In this document: positions 63,801 to 64,000 of the stretch, piece by piece | Numbering within the stretch: position 1 is the first letter of the stretch | Layout of the letters: each line of letters opens with the position of its first letter | NCBI GenBank assembly: GCA_019614645.1 | Contig: JABWDB010000006.1 | Location: 8,246,001-8,310,000, forward strand | DNA from: Stratiolaelaps scimitus | Taxonomy: Eukaryota > Arthropoda > Arachnida > Mesostigmata > Laelapidae | Direction: 5' to 3' | Length of the DNA: 64,000 nt | The notes under the pieces: generated by a model | Seen by the model: only the letters and a program-made list of their open reading frames with translations | What the model was told of the DNA's origin: nothing | The model's database searches: none | Made by a program: the position numbers and the translations under genes

Positions 63801-63932
63801 GTGCATATATGAGGAAATCAAGATTCATAAGTAAATGATAAATAAGGGCGGTTCACTTGTAACTAGCTAATTTTGTTCGCTTATCGGAACCGCCACTGTA
63901 CAGACATAGAGACATTGAGAGAGAAAGAGAGC
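60842..63932. other. Region upstream of Vav start, probable 5' UTR/promoter side
   Basis: No second gene recognised. The Vav 5' UTR and promoter should lie here, but no TATA box, initiator or upstream exon can be assigned from sequence alone. Confidence 0.45.
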
Positions 63933-64000
63933 ATGGCGCGCCCGCCCAAGCCGGCTCGGTTGCCACCGCAAGCAACCACGAAGATTCTAATAACTAGACT
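63933..64000 (+). CDS. Open frame running off the right edge (possible first exon)
   Basis: ATG with A at -3 and G at +4 opens a frame, MARPPKPARLPPQATTKIL, that is still open at the last base. It is Pro/Ala/Lys-rich and too short to identify. Listed as a possible truncated 5' exon only. Confidence 0.15.
   Translation, partial: MARPPKPARLPPQATTKILITR

Overview
This window looks like animal nuclear DNA, most plausibly from an arthropod and perhaps a chelicerate such as a mite or tick. The reasons are one intron-rich gene for a metazoan-specific signalling protein, GT..AG introns of about 0.08 to 3.9 kb, abundant (TA)n microsatellites and decayed animal transposons. The taxonomic guess below 'animal' is inference. 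There is no operon, CRISPR array, rRNA or bacterial-type gene.

The only gene I can identify with confidence is on the minus strand at 47,256-60,841. It is a Vav-family guanine-nucleotide exchange factor for Rho/Rac GTPases. I rebuilt 15 coding exons by hand from splice sites, reading phase and family motifs. They sum to 3,009 nt (1,002 codons plus stop). The domain order is poly-Ala leader, CH, Tyr-containing acidic region, DH, PH, C1 zinc finger, N-terminal SH3, SH2 and C-terminal SH3. The exon 5/exon 6 junction is the only weak point. The model implies a Tyr-kinase-regulated Rac activator: CH and acidic segments restrain DH-PH-C1, and SH3-SH2-SH3 docks it to activated receptors.

From 1 to 47 kb no complete protein gene is recognisable. 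Two stretches (about 2.1-16.3 kb and 19.2-36.0 kb) are dense in trinucleotide repeats and GC-rich low-complexity DNA, interspersed with (TA)n blocks. Open frames there are mostly artefacts of the repeats. Scattered through the window are transposon fossils: a non-LTR reverse transcriptase piece at 31.4-32.1 kb and two related mariner/Tc1-like transposase pieces at 36.7-37.1 and 39.0-39.4 kb. There are also tRNA-like T-arms, several AT-rich palindromes and a U6 snRNA pseudogene inside the largest Vav intron. Possible isolated exons (a transmembrane exon at 40.8 kb, an EGF-like scrap at 45.2 kb, and an open frame running off the right edge at 63.9 kb) are reported with low confidence.

I found no convincing undescribed system. 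The most informative oddities are the proline-rich loop in the Vav SH2 domain, the enlarged and diverged acidic region, a possible CH-less internal start, the U6-derived pseudogene, and hairpin-forming AT repeats.
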